Part shown: positions 47,371 to 56,682 of the stretch, piece after piece
Layout of the letters: each line of letters opens with the position of its first letter
Numbering within the stretch: the first letter of the stretch is position 1
NCBI RefSeq assembly: GCF_000219605.1
Contig: NC_015740.1
Coordinates: 310,001 to 374,000 of the forward strand
Length of the DNA: 64,000 nt
DNA from: Stutzerimonas stutzeri
GTDB lineage: Bacteria > Pseudomonadota > Gammaproteobacteria > Pseudomonadales > Pseudomonadaceae
Reading direction: 5' to 3'
Translations under genes and position numbers: made by a program
Notes under the pieces: generated by a model
The model's database searches: none
The model's input: only the letters and a program-made list of their open reading frames with translations
What the model was told of the DNA's origin: nothing

Positions 47371-47600
47371 GCCGGAGGCCTGCTGGCCACGGCCACACTG
47401 GCGTTCTCGAGCGAGACGCTCTCGAGCGCGCTGTTCAGGTGGGCGACGACGGAAAGCTCGCTCAGCAGCGGCCAGCGCTGAACTGCCTTGTCCAGTGCCA
47501 GCGACGCGGAGATGTCCTGATAGCCGAGCTTCGGCATGCCCAGATGGCGTTTCAGGTTGTCGACATCGTCTTGTGGCGACGGCAGGACCAGCGATTCCAT
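47367..47600 (-). CDS. bcsR: Cellulose biosynthesis protein BcsR
   Basis: A 77-residue protein. The core DISASLALDKAVQRWPLL corresponds to the conserved BcsR/YhjR segment (DISxxxxLxxAxxRWPLL). The ATG at 47600 (MESLVLPS) fits both size and spacing after bcsG. BcsR forms a complex with BcsQ. Its stop overlaps the bcsQ start by four bases. Confidence 0.85.
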   Translation of the reverse strand: MESLVLPSPQDDVDNLKRHLGMPKLGYQDISASLALDKAVQRWPLLSELSVVAHLNSALESVSLENASVAVASRPPA

Positions 47601-47607
47601 AGGCGTG

Positions 47608-49233
47608 CTACTCGAACCGGTTTGGATAAGGAAGCCAGATGGTCTGGCCGCTGAGACGTACATACGGTTTTCCTGCGCGCTCGATCACCTGCGCGCCGGC
47701 CGTTTCGGAGACCAGCTCGGTCTGCGGCAGGTCAGCGACCAGCGCCTCCAGGTTCGGGGTGCTGCCCTGCTGACGGGCGGCGTAGAGCCGGGAAACCAGC
47801 TCGGAAAGCGCCAGGAAGCTCGTTGGCTGCTGGATGTGCACGGGCTGCGTGCCGTGAGAGGCGTCCATCCCGATCAGTTTCAGGCCGACGGGCACCTGGG
47901 TGATCGATGGCCGGGGAATCTCGCGCATGCCGGCGATCTGCATGCGGTCACCATGCAACGCCGCTCCGTGCTCGGGTACCAGCAGCAAGGCGACCGGCCG
48001 ACCGCTGCGCTCCAGCTCGTCGATGAAACGGTTGAGGTCATCCAGCAGGCGCTGCGCGCGAGGCCTATATGCCGCCGATTGGGCATTGCCATCCGCTCCG
48101 ACGATGCGGTTCCCGTCGTGCAGGCTGATGCTGTTGTAGAAAAGGCTGACCTGTGGCTCCGGCAATGCCTGACGACGCTGCCACCAGCCGTTGAGCACGT
48201 CGAAATCCCTGGCGATCGGCGAGCCGTCGAAGCCTGCCAGCGCACGCGCGAACTTCTGGCTCGCCAGCACCGGCAGGGGCATGCCCTGGGCTTCGATTTC
48301 ACCGGCGAAGCCGTCGAACTTGCCGTTGTGGTTCATCAGGGTTTCGGCGTGGAAGCCCAGGTTGGCCAGATTCTGGAACAGCAGGCATTGTTCCGGCGCG
48401 GGTTCGTACAGGGCCTGATGACGGGGCTGACCGCAGCTGGCTCGCAGCAGCCGGATTGCCGCCGGCCCGCTGTAGGAAGTGGCGGAGTTGAAACGATCGA
48501 AGATGACGTCCATGCGTTTGAGCAGAGCGTTGTCGCGTAACTCGACCGCGTCCAGATCGTCCCAGGCCAACGAGCAGACATTGATGAACAGCACGTCGAA
48601 CGCCGCGGTTTGCTCGCTGCGCAGGGGGAACTGCGTCTGGCGCGTGGCCTCGGTGCGGAAGAAATTCTCGAGCCAGGTATCCAGCGCCACATTGTCCTGA
48701 AGGGCCGGCGCGTCGTTGCCCTGTGCGGACGCCACGACGGGGGCGGCATCTGCACGCGGTGGTGATGCCAGCAGAGGGATGCTGCCCAGGTTCAGCCAGA
48801 TCAGACCGCCCAGGCAGATCGTGGACAGGCGAATCCAGTTCGCCATGTAGCTGTAGCCAATCACCAGCAAGGCGCAGAGGCCAAGCACGGTCCAGTCGAC
48901 GAAGCGTCCGGCTGGTTCCACGAGATAGGCTGGGGAAAAATCCAGCACCCCCGGTTGTGCCAGCAACCGGTCGAACGGGGGCAGCCAGGTGTCGTGGTAC
49001 AGCAGCGCGATACCCACGGGAATCGCGATCAGCTGCCGTACGATGCGCCACGGGGCGCCCGGAAGGGGCACCACGAGAAACGCCGCGAACACCAGGTTCG
49101 GCAGAGCCTGGAAGTTCAGCAGGCCAAGGCCCAGCAACAGGAACTTCAGCAGAAAATACAGATTCCACACACCCAGGCCCGGCCAGCGCGTAACCGGGGG
49201 CGCGGGTACGATCAGCCGCTCCGGCGCATTCAT
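47608..49233 (-). CDS. bcsG: Cellulose phosphoethanolamine transferase BcsG
   Basis: 541 residues: an N-terminal membrane part with four to five helices (1-150), then a periplasmic alkaline-phosphatase-like zinc domain. Residues matching the E. coli enzyme are visible: Cys in FINVCSLAWDD (near 217), Ser in SYSGPAAIRLLR (near 251), and Glu-His in VPEHGAALHG (near 419). It transfers phosphoethanolamine to cellulose. Its ATG overlaps bcsF by four bases; bcsR follows after seven. Confidence 0.94.
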   Translation of the reverse strand: MNAPERLIVPAPPVTRWPGLGVWNLYFLLKFLLLGLGLLNFQALPNLVFAAFLVVPLPGAPWRIVRQLIAIPVGIALLYHDTWLPPFDRLLAQPGVLDFSPAYLVEPAGRFVDWTVLGLCALLVIGYSYMANWIRLSTICLGGLIWLNLGSIPLLASPPRADAAPVVASAQGNDAPALQDNVALDTWLENFFRTEATRQTQFPLRSEQTAAFDVLFINVCSLAWDDLDAVELRDNALLKRMDVIFDRFNSATSYSGPAAIRLLRASCGQPRHQALYEPAPEQCLLFQNLANLGFHAETLMNHNGKFDGFAGEIEAQGMPLPVLASQKFARALAGFDGSPIARDFDVLNGWWQRRQALPEPQVSLFYNSISLHDGNRIVGADGNAQSAAYRPRAQRLLDDLNRFIDELERSGRPVALLLVPEHGAALHGDRMQIAGMREIPRPSITQVPVGLKLIGMDASHGTQPVHIQQPTSFLALSELVSRLYAARQQGSTPNLEALVADLPQTELVSETAGAQVIERAGKPYVRLSGQTIWLPYPNRFE

Positions 49234-49412
49234 GGCGTGTCTCCCGATCCAATGGAACGACGGCGTATCGCTGTCCTTTTCAGGTAGCGGGGCGGGAGCA
49301 TTCGATCGAATGCACGCAGCGCCGTGTGGCCGTACCGGGTCAGCAACCAGCCGATACCGATGCCGATCGCCAGGAACAGGCTGGCGACCTCGAGGAGTTG
49401 CTCGAGCGTCAT
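49230..49412 (-). CDS. bcsF: Cellulose operon small membrane protein BcsF
   Basis: A 60-residue protein with a single membrane helix (VASLFLAIGIGIGWLL, about 9-24) and a basic cytoplasmic tail (RYLKRTAIRRR). The size and position between bcsE and bcsG, with four-base overlaps on both sides, identify it. In E. coli BcsF recruits BcsE and supports BcsG. Confidence 0.88.
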   Translation of the reverse strand: MTLEQLLEVASLFLAIGIGIGWLLTRYGHTALRAFDRMLPPRYLKRTAIRRRSIGSGDTP

Positions 49413-50947
49413 GGTTGCGTCACCAGCGAAAGGGTCAGGGGGCGGGGTTGAAGCTGTCGACCCGGTGCCGGCTCGTTGACGAGCGTTTCGTTGCCGGGCA
49501 GTGACAAGGTTTCGCCGTGGAAGCCGGGGCCGGACAGGGGCTCGAGATCCGCCAGCTGTTCGAGGCCGAGGAACAGCTCCTGCCAGGTGACGCCAAAGAT
49601 GTTGTCCAGAGCCGCCTCGAGCGATTCCGCGCGGCAGGCGAAAAGAAAAAGATACAGCGCCTTGTCGACGATGCAGGCTATGTCGCCGTTACGCCGCAGA
49701 TGAGCCTGACCAAGCACCTGCTCCAGGCTCAGTCCGGGTACCGGTTGCAGCCGAACCAGCTGATGAACGATCTCACCCGTTGTGCTGCCGGCCCACATTT
49801 CCTGGGCGGCTTCGGCAAAGCGGCGCGGGCTCAGCTGGCCACGCAGGGGAAGCGGTTTGAGCTTGTCGAGGCTGGCATCGATGTCGCTCAACTGACGCTG
49901 CCAGATATGCCCCTGAGCGCTCTCGACCATCGTCAGGAAGCGTGGCAGCGAGGTGCCGAAAGGCACGACCAGCGACGCGCCACCGGCCAGCAGCAGCTGT
50001 TCGTCCCGATAGCGCAGGCAGGGCGCCGTTTCCCGGATGATCAGCTTCAGCTGGTTGCCACAGGTGCGGCGCAAGCCATTGAGCTGATGGGCCAGCTCGT
50101 CGACCTGCTCGTTATCGGTGATCGCGAAGAGGATGCTCGCAGCCCTGGCGGTTTCGGCATGCGCCAGTAGGGCCGCTCTGCTCTCGAACAGGCGCCACTG
50201 CGTGGACAGGTTGTGCACCCCTTCCAGCACGCTGCGCTCCGCGTAGAAACGCCCCTGATCGGGGTGCTCGAGCACCTCGCCGAGTTCTCCGCAAGCCGTC
50301 AGCTGGAACCCGTCGGCCTGGTGGCGCAGGGCGAATTGGCGGGCGCTGGTCATGCCGCGCTCGTTCTGCCAGTGATGCAGATACAGGCGGGTGCCGGACG
50401 GGGTTTGAGTGAGCGAGGCGAACCCGGCCAGGCAATGGCTGAGTCGGAGCAGACCCTCGCTCAGGGCGTCGCTGACACCGTCACTGATGATCAGCAGGGT
50501 CGCGCGGCGCTCGAGCAGCCAGGCGCCGATCCGCGTCAGCCAGCTTGAGAGGCGCGGCCCTGCAAGGCGTTCCCAGGCCTGAGTGGGGAGGTTGAGCAGG
50601 ATGTACCGGGTGCGCATGTTGCCCGAGCGATCCAGTTCGGAATCCAGGCGCTGCAGCATCGCTTCGAAATGGTCCGGCGTCAGAGTCAGGGCCAGCAGTT
50701 CACCAGGGCCCGCGTCAGCCGGCAGGTCGGCCAGTGCGTGCCGCTGGCGGGCTGCGTCCGCTATCATCGCCGCCCGCTGACCGGCCGCCATGTTCCCGAT
50801 GACCTGCCGGGTCAGCAGCGCCGCATCGCTCGCTTTTTCCGCCATGATCCAATGCAGGCGTCCGTCATTGAGCGCAAAAATCGGCCATTCGATACCGTCC
50901 AGTCCGAGCGGGGCCGGAAACTGCTGGTTTTGGCGGAAGAGAAGCAA
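49409..50947 (-). CDS. bcsE: c-di-GMP-binding cellulose regulator BcsE
   Basis: 512 residues. A degenerate N-terminal receptor domain and an NTPase-like middle are followed by the GIL domain: RETAPCLRYRDEQLLLAGG (near 302-320), with the RxxD c-di-GMP site as RYRD. C-terminal residues contact BcsF in E. coli. The TTG at 50947 follows AGGTG five bases before it. The frame stays open upstream to a TGA at 51030-51032 without an ATG or GTG, so the true N-terminus is uncertain. First gene of the operon. Confidence 0.88.
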   Translation of the reverse strand: MLLFRQNQQFPAPLGLDGIEWPIFALNDGRLHWIMAEKASDAALLTRQVIGNMAAGQRAAMIADAARQRHALADLPADAGPGELLALTLTPDHFEAMLQRLDSELDRSGNMRTRYILLNLPTQAWERLAGPRLSSWLTRIGAWLLERRATLLIISDGVSDALSEGLLRLSHCLAGFASLTQTPSGTRLYLHHWQNERGMTSARQFALRHQADGFQLTACGELGEVLEHPDQGRFYAERSVLEGVHNLSTQWRLFESRAALLAHAETARAASILFAITDNEQVDELAHQLNGLRRTCGNQLKLIIRETAPCLRYRDEQLLLAGGASLVVPFGTSLPRFLTMVESAQGHIWQRQLSDIDASLDKLKPLPLRGQLSPRRFAEAAQEMWAGSTTGEIVHQLVRLQPVPGLSLEQVLGQAHLRRNGDIACIVDKALYLFLFACRAESLEAALDNIFGVTWQELFLGLEQLADLEPLSGPGFHGETLSLPGNETLVNEPAPGRQLQPRPLTLSLVTQP

Positions 50948-51163
50948 GAAGTCACCTGCGGCGGTTTCGGGCGCGACCTGTAGCGTCCTGAACAGCGTGT
51001 CGGCCAGGCGCTGAAGCGCTTTAAACCGTCACCAGACTGTTCGTCGGAAACTGAATCGTCCTTGATTGATGCCAATATGATATCAAGTGGCTTCGGCGTA
51101 CGACAGTGGGGGTCGATGGCCGGTCACGAGTCGAATGAGCAGTCACGAACGAGCGGGTGAGAG

Positions 51164-51550
51164 ATGAAAGTCGAAACGACCAACGAGGCGTCTGCCTTCA
51201 AGAGCAAACCGGGGCTTGGGCGCATCGCCAAGGCGGCCGGCTATTCCTTTGCCGGCCTCGCCGCAGCCTGGCGGCATGAGGCGGCCTTTCGTCAGCTGGC
51301 CCTGCTTGCCTGCGTGCTCATTCCTGTCGCCTTCATGGTCGGCAGCACCCCCGTGGAGCGCGCCCTGCTGGTCCTGCCGGTGCTGATGTCGCTCGCCATC
51401 GAACTGGTGAATTCAGCCATCGAGGCAGTGGTCGATCGGGTGTCGCTGGAAATCCATCCGTTGTCCAAGCGCGCGAAGGATCTGGGAAGTGCGGCTCAGC
51501 TGCTCGGGCTCATTTCCATTGCCGTCGTCTGGCTCGCCGTCCTGCTCTGA
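51164..51550 (+). CDS. dgkA: Diacylglycerol kinase DgkA
   Basis: A 128-residue inner-membrane enzyme with three membrane helices. The signature is ELVNSAIEAVVDRVS (near 86-100), with the nearby RAKDLGSAAQ loop. It phosphorylates diacylglycerol to phosphatidic acid, recycling lipid released by periplasmic transfer reactions. BcsG consumes phosphatidylethanolamine and releases diacylglycerol, so placement beside bcs may be functional; that link is my inference. Divergent from bcsE. Confidence 0.94.
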   Translation: MKVETTNEASAFKSKPGLGRIAKAAGYSFAGLAAAWRHEAAFRQLALLACVLIPVAFMVGSTPVERALLVLPVLMSLAIELVNSAIEAVVDRVSLEIHPLSKRAKDLGSAAQLLGLISIAVVWLAVLL

Positions 51551-51664
51551 AGCCTCCGAGGCGCGCGGGGCAAGACGGTTGCGCGAAAAATCTGCTAACA
51601 ATGGCTGTCAGTAGGGCCGAACCACACTGCGCAATAATGCGCCGTCGACCATCTGGGAGTTTCC

Positions 51665-52399
51665 ATGAGCAGCACTGCGCAAGCCAACAAAGGCGAAAAG
51701 ATCCTTATCGTCGATGACGATGCCCGTCTGCGGCGTCTGCTCGAGCGCTTTCTCGACGAGCAGGGCTACCGCGTCCGTACCGTGGAAAACACCGAGCAGA
51801 TGGACCGCCTGCTCAGTCGCGAGCTGTTTCAGCTGGTGGTGCTGGACCTGATGATGCCGGGCGAGGACGGGCTGTCCGCCTGCCGCCGGCTGCGTGAGGC
51901 GAACAACCAGATCCCGATCATCATGCTCACCGCCAAGGGCGACGAGGCCAGCCGCATCCAGGGCCTGGAGCAGGGCGCCGACGACTACCTGGCCAAGCCG
52001 TTCAACCCTCGCGAACTGCTCGCGCGCATCCGTGCGGTGCTGCGCCGGCAGGCGCCGCAGGTGCCCGGCGCCCCGGCCAGCGAGGACGAGACCGTCACCT
52101 TCGGCGAATACGAGCTGTCGCTGGCGACCCGCGAGCTGAAGAAGGGCAACGAGGTGCACATGCTCACCACCGGTGAGTTCGCGGTGCTCAAGGCGCTGGT
52201 GCAGCACGCTCGCGAGCCGCTGACCCGGGACAAGCTGATGAACCTCGCCCGCGGCCGCGAGTGGGATGCGCTGGAGCGCTCCATCGACGTGCAGATATCC
52301 CGCCTGCGCCGGCTGATCGAGCCGGACCCGTCCAAGCCGCGCTACATCCAGACCGTCTGGGGTGTGGGTTACGTGTTCGTGCCGGACGGCAACAAGTGA
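51665..52399 (+). CDS. ompR: OmpR/AmgR-type response regulator
   Basis: A 244-residue DNA-binding regulator. Receiver domain with IVDDDARLRR and the phosphoacceptor in LVVLDLMMPGEDG (near 60), then a winged-helix DNA-binding domain (LATRELKKGNEV...DVQISRLRRLIE...TVWGVGYVFVPDG). It pairs with the kinase 76 bp downstream. By position it corresponds to AmgR of P. aeruginosa, which governs envelope-stress and aminoglycoside tolerance. Confidence 0.95.
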   Translation: MSSTAQANKGEKILIVDDDARLRRLLERFLDEQGYRVRTVENTEQMDRLLSRELFQLVVLDLMMPGEDGLSACRRLREANNQIPIIMLTAKGDEASRIQGLEQGADDYLAKPFNPRELLARIRAVLRRQAPQVPGAPASEDETVTFGEYELSLATRELKKGNEVHMLTTGEFAVLKALVQHAREPLTRDKLMNLARGREWDALERSIDVQISRLRRLIEPDPSKPRYIQTVWGVGYVFVPDGNK

Positions 52400-52475
52400 G
52401 TCGACCACGGCGTGCCACCGGCTGCGGGCGCGATAGCCTCGTTACCCGCAGCCCGAGGCGTGCCGCCGCTTTTTC

Positions 52476-53807
52476 ATGAAGACCCCGCTCTGGTTCCCGC
52501 AAAGCTTCTTCGCCCGCACCCTGTGGATGGTGCTGATCGTGGTGCTGTTCTCCAAGGTCCTCACCCTGGTCTATCTGATGACCAACGAGGACGTGCTGGT
52601 GGACCGCCAGTATAGCCACGGGGCGGCGCTGACCCTGCGCGCCTACTGGGCTGCCGACCTGGAGGACCGCGACCGCATCGGCCGAGCCGCCGGCCTGCAA
52701 CTGGTGGCCGAGCAGAACGTGCCGCGCAGCGAGTATCACTGGCCCTACACCGAGATCTTCCAGCGCCAGATGCGCGACGAACTGGGCGACGACACCGAGG
52801 TGCGCGTGCGCATCCAGCCGTCCACGGCGATCTGGGTGCGCGCGCCGAATCTGGGGCCGGACTGGGTGCAGGTGCCGCTCTATGCCTATCCGCTGCGCGG
52901 CCAGCGCATCTGGAGCGTGCTCGGCTGGTTCCTGGGCATCGGCCTGCTGTCCACCGGCGCGGCCTGGATCTTCGTCAGTCAGCTCAACCTGCCGCTCAAG
53001 CGGCTGGTGTTCGCCGCGCGGCAGATCGGCAAGGGCCGGCGCGTCCGCCTGCCGATCAGCGACACGCCGAGCGAGATGACCGAGGTCTACCGTGCCTTCA
53101 ACCAGATGGCCGAAGATGTCGAGCAGGCCGGTCGCGAGCGCGAGCTGATGCTGGCCGGGGTGTCCCACGATTTGCGCACGCCGCTGACGCGCCTGCGCCT
53201 GTCGCTGGAGCTGATGGACAGTGATGACGAGCTGACCGAGGACATGATCCGCGACGTCGAGGACATGAACGCCATCCTCGACCAGTTTCTCGCCTTTGTC
53301 CGCGATGGCAGTGACGAGCCGGTGGAAACCACCGACCTTGCCGAGCTGATCCGCGAGGTGGTAGCACCCTATAACCAGCAGCAGGAAACCGTGCGCCTGT
53401 GCGTCGAGCCGATGCCGCCGTTCGCCCTGCGCCGGGTGTCCATCAAGCGCCTGCTGGTGAACCTGATCGAGAACGCCCTGCGTTACGCAGGCGGCGGCGT
53501 CGAAGTGGCTGCCTATGTCTCCGGCGACCAGCACGCGCCCTACGTGGTGCTCAGCGTGCTGGACCGTGGCCCGGGGGTCGATCCGGCCGAGCTGGAAGGC
53601 ATCTTCAATCCGTTCATTCGCGGCGATCGTGCCCGTGGCGGGCAGGGCGCCGGGCTGGGCCTGGCGATCGTCAAGCGCATCGCCTCGCAGCATGGCGGGG
53701 TGGTCGAGTTGCGCAATCGCGAGGGCGGTGGTCTGGAAGCGCGGGTCAGCCTGCCGCTGGGGCTGCTGCTGCCGCGCGATGCGGTGCAGGGCAAGCCGGC
53801 CGAATAA
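52476..53807 (+). CDS. envZ: EnvZ/AmgS-type sensor histidine kinase
   Basis: A 443-residue inner-membrane kinase: an N-terminal helix (TLWMVLIVVLFSKVLTLVYLM), a periplasmic domain of about 115 residues, a second helix, HAMP (LNLPLKRLVFAARQIGKG), the phosphoacceptor box AGVSHDLRTPLTRLRL (His near 231), and an ATPase domain (NLIENALRYAG, GQGAGLGLAIVKRIA). It phosphorylates the adjacent OmpR. Convergent with rimK, 22 bp between stops. Confidence 0.95.
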   Translation: MKTPLWFPQSFFARTLWMVLIVVLFSKVLTLVYLMTNEDVLVDRQYSHGAALTLRAYWAADLEDRDRIGRAAGLQLVAEQNVPRSEYHWPYTEIFQRQMRDELGDDTEVRVRIQPSTAIWVRAPNLGPDWVQVPLYAYPLRGQRIWSVLGWFLGIGLLSTGAAWIFVSQLNLPLKRLVFAARQIGKGRRVRLPISDTPSEMTEVYRAFNQMAEDVEQAGRERELMLAGVSHDLRTPLTRLRLSLELMDSDDELTEDMIRDVEDMNAILDQFLAFVRDGSDEPVETTDLAELIREVVAPYNQQQETVRLCVEPMPPFALRRVSIKRLLVNLIENALRYAGGGVEVAAYVSGDQHAPYVVLSVLDRGPGVDPAELEGIFNPFIRGDRARGGQGAGLGLAIVKRIASQHGGVVELRNREGGGLEARVSLPLGLLLPRDAVQGKPAE

Positions 53808-53829
53808 GCCGGCTCGCAGCGCGGTGGGA

Positions 53830-54735
53830 TTAGCCCTTGCCCTTGGTGCGAGTCAGGTGCGGGCCGCCGTTCTTTTCCAGGTACTGGATGATCAGCCCGG
53901 CGACGTCCTTGCCGGTGGTTTCCTCGATCCCGGCCAGGCCCGGCGAAGAGTTCACCTCCATCACCAACGGACCGTGGTTGGAGCGCAGGATGTCGACGCC
54001 GGCGACGTTCAGGCCCATCACCTTGGCGGCGCGAATGGCGGTCATGCGCTCTTCCGGGGTGATCTTGATCAGGCTGGCGGAGCCACCGCGATGCAAGTTG
54101 GAGCGGAATTCCCCAGGCTTGGCCTGACGCTTCATCGCGGCGATGACCTTGTCGCCAACCACGAAGCAGCGGATATCGGCGCCGCCGGCTTCCTTGATGT
54201 ACTCCTGCACCATGATGTCCTGCTTGAGGCCCATGAAGGCCTCGATCACCGACTCGGCGGCCTTCTCGGTTTCGCAGAGCACCACGCCGATGCCCTGGGT
54301 GCCTTCCAGCACCTTGATCACCAGCGGGGCGCCGTTGACCATGCGGATCAGGTCGGGGATGTCGTCCGGCGAGTGGGCGAAGCCGGTCACCGGCAGGCCG
54401 ACACCGCGGCGCGACAGCAGTTGCAGGGCGCGCAGCTTGTCGCGCGAGCGGGCGATGGCCACCGACTCGTTGAGCGGGAACACCCCCTGCATCTCGAACT
54501 GGCGCAGCACCGCGCAGCCATAGAACGTCACCGAGGCGCCGATGCGCGGGATCACCGCGTCGAAGCCCTCCAGCGGCTTGCCGCGGTAGTGGATCTGCGG
54601 CTTGTGACTGGCAATGTTCATGTACGCGCGCAGCGTATCGATCACCACCACTTCATGGCCACGCTGCTCGCCGGCTTCGACCAGACGACGGGTGGAATAC
54701 AGGCGCGGATTGCGCGACAGCACGGCGATTTTCAT
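53830..54735 (-). CDS. rimK: Alpha-L-glutamate ligase RimK (ribosomal protein S6 modification)
   Basis: A 301-residue ATP-grasp ligase that adds glutamates to the C-terminus of ribosomal protein S6. Motifs: [20 protein letters not shown] start, [15 protein letters not shown] (nucleotide loop), [18 protein letters not shown], and [14 protein letters not shown] near the metal site. Its ATG overlaps the stop of the upstream protease-like gene by four bases, so the two are coupled. In Pseudomonas RimK activity is linked to c-di-GMP. Confidence 0.95.
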   Translation of the reverse strand: MKIAVLSRNPRLYSTRRLVEAGEQRGHEVVVIDTLRAYMNIASHKPQIHYRGKPLEGFDAVIPRIGASVTFYGCAVLRQFEMQGVFPLNESVAIARSRDKLRALQLLSRRGVGLPVTGFAHSPDDIPDLIRMVNGAPLVIKVLEGTQGIGVVLCETEKAAESVIEAFMGLKQDIMVQEYIKEAGGADIRCFVVGDKVIAAMKRQAKPGEFRSNLHRGGSASLIKITPEERMTAIRAAKVMGLNVAGVDILRSNHGPLVMEVNSSPGLAGIEETTGKDVAGLIIQYLEKNGGPHLTRTKGKG

Positions 54736-55199
54736 TGAGCACCGGAAGAAGTGAGGATCTGGGGTTTGTCCTGGATATAGGTTCGCGACGGATCGATCAG
54801 CCATTGGCCGTCGACCAGCGCCTTGGAGCCGAGCAGCAGGCGGTAGCGCATGGTCTTGCGGCAGGTCAGGGTGAATTCCACCGGCCAGACATGGCTGCCC
54901 AGCGCCAGCAGGGTGCGCACCACGTAGCGGGTCTGGACCTGGCCATTGGAACTCTTGATGAGCTTGCGGGTGACCAGCGGCGCCTCGCAGCGATGGCGGC
55001 GCTGCACCAGCGTGCCCAGGTGCGCAGTGAAGCGAACCCAGCGCTGCCCATCGCGTTCGAATTCGCTGATGTCGGTGGCGTGCAGCGCCGAGGTGCTGGC
55101 CCCGGTATCGACCTTGGCGCGCAGGCCCACCACGCCGAGATCCGGCAGGGCGATCCATTCACGCAGACCGATCACGGTATGGGGGTCGAGTTTCTTCAA
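54732..55199 (-). CDS. rimB: RimK-associated retropepsin-like protein (RimB, DUF785)
   Basis: A 155-residue protein of the ATP-dependent zinc protease/retropepsin-like family. The aspartyl-protease motif is [12 protein letters not shown] (near 30-41). The TTG at 55199 (encoding [14 protein letters not shown]) is the natural start; the longer frame runs into the promoter region of the divergent S4 gene. RimB proteins act with RimK on ribosomal protein S6. It overlaps rimK by four bases. Confidence 0.85.
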   Translation of the reverse strand: MKKLDPHTVIGLREWIALPDLGVVGLRAKVDTGASTSALHATDISEFERDGQRWVRFTAHLGTLVQRRHRCEAPLVTRKLIKSSNGQVQTRYVVRTLLALGSHVWPVEFTLTCRKTMRYRLLLGSKALVDGQWLIDPSRTYIQDKPQILTSSGAQ

Positions 55200-55300
55200 G
55201 GGGAGAGTCCGAAGAATTTGCCGGCATTCTAGTCGGCGTGAATGACAACTGCATCCGTCTGTAACACCCTGGAACGACCGATACGAGACTGAGTTGGACG

Positions 55301-55699
55301 ATGGCCGAAAAAGACGACGACAAGGTACGCCTGGACAAGTGGCTATGGGCCGCACGCTTCTTCAAGACTCGTGCACTGGCCAAGGCGGCCATCGAAGGTG
55401 GCAAGGTGCACTGCCGGGGCGAGCGCTGCAAGCCGAGCAAGGAACCAAAGGTGGGCGATGAACTGGTGATCCGCAGCGGCTTCGACGAGCGCACGGTGGT
55501 CATCCGCGCGTTGTCGGCGGTGCGCCGTGGTGCTCCCGAGGCGCAGACGCTCTACGAAGAAAACGCACAGAGCCTGGCGGCGCGCGAGGAGGCGGCTGCG
55601 CTGCGCAAGGCGGGTGCCCTCGGCATGCAGACCGACGGCCGGCCGAGCAAGAAGCAGCGCCGGCAGATCCAGCTGCTGCGTGACTTCAAGCCCGGTTAG
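55301..55699 (+). CDS. hslR: Hsp15 ribosome-associated S4-domain protein
   Basis: A 132-residue RNA-binding protein. The S4 domain is at the start (VRLDKWLWAARFFKTRALAK, residues 8-27) with GGKVHCRGERCKPSK following, and a basic C-terminal tail (RPSKKQRRQIQLLRDF). Hsp15 rescues stalled 50S subunits carrying peptidyl-tRNA. Divergent from rimB; its end overlaps the convergent PAP2 gene by four bases. Confidence 0.92.
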   Translation: MAEKDDDKVRLDKWLWAARFFKTRALAKAAIEGGKVHCRGERCKPSKEPKVGDELVIRSGFDERTVVIRALSAVRRGAPEAQTLYEENAQSLAAREEAAALRKAGALGMQTDGRPSKKQRRQIQLLRDFKPG

Positions 55700-56487
55700 T
55701 CACGCAGCACCGCCAGCTGGCGCAGCAGTGGCAGCCTGGCGGCCAGCTGCATGGGCGCACGGGCCAGCCACTGCAGCAGGGCAGCGAGGTGCGCGCCCAG
55801 TGGTGTGCAATAGCCCCAGCCGATGGCCAGCAAGGCGATCAGCAGTCCGCCGACGAAGTCATCGCTGACCCAGTGGGCGCCGGCCACCAGCCGCGGCAGC
55901 ATGAACAGTACGGTGATGCCGAGCACCAGTGCCAGACGGCCGCCGCGGGCGAACAGCGCCATGAACAGTCCCCAGATCAGCAGCACCGAGGCGTGATCGC
56001 CGGGGAAGCTGCGGCTGGAACGATCCTTTAGTTCGAACACCCGCTCCAGCAGCGGAAAGTGGTCGCTCAGGTGATAGGCGCCAGCGATCTCGAGCGATGG
56101 ACTGGCGTGCTGCCAGCCGAAGTGGCCGGCAAGCTTGGTCACCAGCACGCGAATTACCAGCAACACCAGCAGCAGGGCGACAAAGGTGAACAGCGCCGGG
56201 CGCAGCTGGTGCTGAGCGAACAGCCAGTCGCGGCGGATCAGCAGGGTCAGCAGCAGTGCGCCGACGAGGATGTCGAACACGCGAACGCTGGCCAGTGCCC
56301 ACAGCCAGTCCCACCAGGCCTGGTGGCCCAGCGAGCCGTTGAGCAGATGAAAGGCCGACTCGTCGAAGGCATCCCAGAACGGGCGGCTGATGGGCGAGAG
56401 CCAGCTGAGCAGCAGCAGCCCGGCGAGCAGATGGCTGATGAACCAAGACAGTGGGCGCCAGCGCGCCTGGGGCGTGGTCACGGGCAT
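55696..56487 (-). CDS. PAP2-superfamily membrane phosphatase
   Basis: A 263-residue membrane protein with about six hydrophobic segments. The PAP2 catalytic motifs are present: KDRSSRSFPGDHAS (histidine of the second motif, near 155-168) and RLVAGAHWVSDDFVGG (R-x5-H-x3-D, near 195-210). The first motif is a variant. It could act on undecaprenyl pyrophosphate or lipid A (LpxT-like); the sequence alone does not decide. Confidence 0.82.
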   Translation of the reverse strand: MPVTTPQARWRPLSWFISHLLAGLLLLSWLSPISRPFWDAFDESAFHLLNGSLGHQAWWDWLWALASVRVFDILVGALLLTLLIRRDWLFAQHQLRPALFTFVALLLVLLVIRVLVTKLAGHFGWQHASPSLEIAGAYHLSDHFPLLERVFELKDRSSRSFPGDHASVLLIWGLFMALFARGGRLALVLGITVLFMLPRLVAGAHWVSDDFVGGLLIALLAIGWGYCTPLGAHLAALLQWLARAPMQLAARLPLLRQLAVLRD

Positions 56488-56682
56488 GAGGATCGTCCGT
56501 GGGGTTGCGATGGCGCGCGATGCTAGAGCCTGCCGTTGCGGCTGTCCTGACTACCTGCGAGCCGTTCAGCCAGCGTTCAGCTTGCGGCTGTCTGGCAGCC
56601 CGTCCGGCGCCCGCCCTTGGTCCGGGCCGGCTTTGCGCCTAAAATTGCCGCTTCCTCCGCCGTACCTGTGAGCTTTCCGGCT

